NCBI RefSeq assembly: GCF_963677945.1
Contig: NZ_OY782578.1
Location: 2,633,258 to 2,697,257, forward strand
From: an uncultured Bacteroides sp.
Lineage (GTDB): Bacteria > Bacteroidota > Bacteroidia > Bacteroidales > Bacteroidaceae
Reading direction: 5' to 3'
DNA: 64,000 nucleotides
This document shows positions 62,320 to 64,000 of the stretch, piece after piece. The notes under the pieces are model-generated. The model saw only the letters and a program-made list of their open reading frames with translations. It was not told the origin of the DNA and ran no database searches. Positions within the stretch are counted from its first letter, which is position 1; every line of letters begins with the position of its first letter. The position numbers were made by a program, and so were the translations under genes.

Positions 62320-63174
62320 ATGAAAGTAAAATTCGGGGCATCAATCCTGTCATGGATTCCCCCAAAGTGGACAGCAGAAGGCGGATTATATGCTATACAG
62401 AAAACTTCAGAAGCAGGCTTCGATCTTCTTGAGATTCTATTACCTCCTTCAATGGATATCGATACACAGACAGTGAAGAAGCAATTAAAGGATCATAATC
62501 TTGAAGCTGTATGCACACTTAATCTGCCAGCCAATTGTCACATACCGTTTTATCCAAAAGAAGCAGCTTCTTTAATGAAAGCTGCATTAAATAAAACAGC
62601 CGATCTTGATATCGATTTCCTGGGAGGCGTTCTTCATAGTGGTATAGGAGTCTTTAGCGGAAGTCCTCGTACTCCAAAAGAAGAAGATATTATTTGTGAC
62701 GTATGGGCTGATGTAGCCGAATATGCGCAGAAGCTAGGCATTACTATTGGTATAGAACCTATTAACCGTTACGAAAGTTATGTGTGTACTAGTGCTGCCG
62801 AAACCTTGCATATGATTGAACGTACCAAAACCTCAAATCTAGCTTTGCACCTTGATACATTCCACATGAATATAGAAGAAGACAACTTTTGCGATCCTGT
62901 GATTGCAGCAGGAGATAGGTTAAAGCATATTCACATGACCGAAAGCAACCGTGGCATGCTGGGTGAAGGAAATGTACACTGGGATAATTTATTCCGTGGA
63001 TTGGCATCCATCGATTTTACAGGAAACCTGGTACTGGAAAACTTTACTTCTCAGGTGGAAGGCATGGCCAGCGCCGTATCTTTGTGGAGGCCATCCAGAT
63101 ACAGTGCTGATGAGCTGGCAACAGGTAGTTTGAAATTTATGAAAGTAAAAGCTGCAGAATTTGGATTAATATAA
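62320..63174 (+). CDS. ketose 3-epimerase-like sugar isomerase
   Basis: A 284-residue TIM-barrel of the sugar phosphate isomerase/epimerase family. The four residues that define the D-tagatose/D-psicose 3-epimerase site are present: E146 in IGIEPINR, D179 in LHLDTFHMN, H205 in KHIHMTESNRG with R211, and E240 in VLENF. H182 and E186 are neighbours as in those enzymes. It would interconvert psicose (allulose) or tagatose with fructose or sorbose. It lies 19 bases after the porin gene. Hydroxypyruvate isomerase-like enzymes are an alternative, less likely with this motif set. Confidence 0.82.
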   Translation: MKVKFGASILSWIPPKWTAEGGLYAIQKTSEAGFDLLEILLPPSMDIDTQTVKKQLKDHNLEAVCTLNLPANCHIPFYPKEAASLMKAALNKTADLDIDFLGGVLHSGIGVFSGSPRTPKEEDIICDVWADVAEYAQKLGITIGIEPINRYESYVCTSAAETLHMIERTKTSNLALHLDTFHMNIEEDNFCDPVIAAGDRLKHIHMTESNRGMLGEGNVHWDNLFRGLASIDFTGNLVLENFTSQVEGMASAVSLWRPSRYSADELATGSLKFMKVKAAEFGLI

Positions 63175-63190
63175 ACTGTATCTCAGTCAG

Positions 63191-63233
63191 GCTCCCGTCA
63201 GGATTCCAATAAAAATCCGTCGGGAGCTTTTTT
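63191..63233 (+). terminator. terminator of the ketose operon
   Basis: GCTCCCG (63191-63197) pairs with CGGGAGC (63221-63227), with an inner GGAT/ATCC pairing, and a T6 run follows. It lies just after the epimerase gene. Confidence 0.8.
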
Positions 63234-63275
63234 ATGAGACAATGAATTTTCTTTAATTCTTGTTGGAAAACATTT

Positions 63276-63304
63276 TTTGAATATAAAATATAGAATTATA
63301 TTTG
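63276..63304 (+). promoter_or_regulatory. promoter of the 63351 gene
   Basis: TATATTTG (63297-63304) is a -7 match with TTTG (63276-63279) 17 bases before it, slightly short spacing. It lies 46 bases before the start codon. Confidence 0.55.
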
Positions 63305-63350
63305 TGCACGAAATTATTATCAAAGAACAATTCGCTAATATAATAAAGTT

Positions 63351-63842
63351 ATGAAATTAAGAATATTCTTCTTATCGCTTCTGCTTACGATAATAGCAAG
63401 CCAAAGCTTTGCACAGAAATTTTCCAAACTAGATGAGATACCACTCAATGAGAATACTGATTATAAAAAGGCAGAGAAAGTGGTGTTGGAGTGCGATAAG
63501 TATTTAACAAGTACACCTTTAAACAATAACGATTCTAAAAGAAATGCTGCGGAGAAATTTATCAATAAATGGATGTCGGGTACTCCGGATTATACATTTA
63601 ATATAGACTATTCTCTGGCACAGATTGTAGGCAATAATTCACATCTGCTTGGAATTTATCTGGCATATTATTCCAAGTATGCTATTGAAAATGAAGGTAA
63701 AACAGACGATGATGAACTTATGAGACGTACGCTGACATCTTTCATTGATTATTGCAAGAAACCAGCCAACAAGGTTGAGCAGACAGATATCCTGAAAAAG
63801 TTTATAGAGCAGCAACGCGACAGCCGGTTTCAGGAATTGTAA
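63351..63842 (+). CDS. secreted protein of unknown function, homologous to the 55613 gene
   Basis: A 163-residue protein with a clear signal peptide (about 1-21, ending SFAQK). The mature part is helical and shares a pattern of residues (VLEC, PL, WM, F-x-I, IENEGK, DD, IDYC) with the protein at 55613-56200, which has no signal. No family is recognised. It is a single gene with a promoter and a terminator. Exported to the periplasm or surface. Confidence 0.7.
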   Translation: MKLRIFFLSLLLTIIASQSFAQKFSKLDEIPLNENTDYKKAEKVVLECDKYLTSTPLNNNDSKRNAAEKFINKWMSGTPDYTFNIDYSLAQIVGNNSHLLGIYLAYYSKYAIENEGKTDDDELMRRTLTSFIDYCKKPANKVEQTDILKKFIEQQRDSRFQEL

Positions 63843-63873
63843 CTAGTATTTCCAAAATCTTATTTTATAGTTG

Positions 63874-63908
63874 AGGGTTAATCTTTTATGGGGTTAACCC
63901 TTTTTTTG
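63874..63908 (+). terminator. terminator after the 63351 gene
   Basis: AGGGTTAA (63874-63881) pairs with TTAACCCT (63894-63901) and is followed by T7. Bases 63909-64000 show nothing more. Confidence 0.75.
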
Positions 63909-64000
63909 TAAAAAAGTAAGTTTACTCAACGAGTAAAATCTGCTAGACTTATATTTAGGCTTTATTAAAAACTATTTATACAGTCAATTGTTTAATTCTA

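Overview
The window looks like the chromosome of a Bacteroides-type bacterium (Bacteroidales). It is AT-rich. Its recognisable promoters follow the Bacteroides pattern TTTG-N19/20-TAnnTTTG, there are few Shine-Dalgarno sequences, and it carries family-specific genes (LruC-domain lipoproteins, a VirE-N/VapE protein, DUF4248, an HU-like protein) typical of that order. The species cannot be named from the sequence. Region 1 (about 166-43462) is one very large exopolysaccharide or capsule locus, read mostly on the minus strand. Upstream are two tandem LruC-domain surface lipoproteins. Next come a stand-alone receiver protein, an initiating sugar-phosphate transferase with a receiver-like N-terminus, a short TolC-like protein, a Wzc-like chain-length protein with a worn kinase site, a Wzy-like polymerase, glycosyltransferases, and a four-gene acyl module (acyltransferase, ACP, SDR, KASIII). 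A second block follows with a glycosyltransferase, a Wzx flippase, further glycosyltransferases, a PIG-L deacetylase and a methyltransferase. It ends with a hybrid histidine kinase, an endonuclease/exonuclease/phosphatase-family protein and, convergent with them, a receiver-kinase and UDP-glucuronate decarboxylase. Together these give regulated synthesis, modification, flipping, polymerisation and export of a surface glycan. Region 2 (about 21008-25672) lies inside the locus on the plus strand. It is a hitchhiker module: a frameshifted small gene, a primase/helicase-like VapE protein, DUF4248, an HU-like protein, a small coiled-coil protein and a peptidoglycan amidase. A decayed second copy of its last two genes lies at 27546-27931, on the other side of an LTA-synthase-like gene. 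Nested inverted repeats follow the VapE gene. Region 3 (43829-48252) is housekeeping: type II NADH dehydrogenase, glutamate synthase small subunit, a small membrane protein and type I asparaginase. Region 4 (48309-55188) is a complete tryptophan operon in the order trpB-E-G-D-C-F-A. It is preceded by a promoter, a 21-residue leader peptide with two adjacent Trp codons and a textbook intrinsic terminator, so it is very probably controlled by ribosome-mediated attenuation. Region 5 (55482-63908) holds two homologous proteins of unknown function, pcm, and a LacI-controlled ketose operon (regulator, PfkB sugar kinase, FHS-type permease, LamB-like porin, ketose 3-epimerase). Three matching GTTTAAaCGtTTAAAC operators serve it, one sitting inside the spacer of the regulator's own promoter. 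No tRNA, rRNA, CRISPR array or insertion sequence was seen. Bases 63909-64000 hold nothing I can support.
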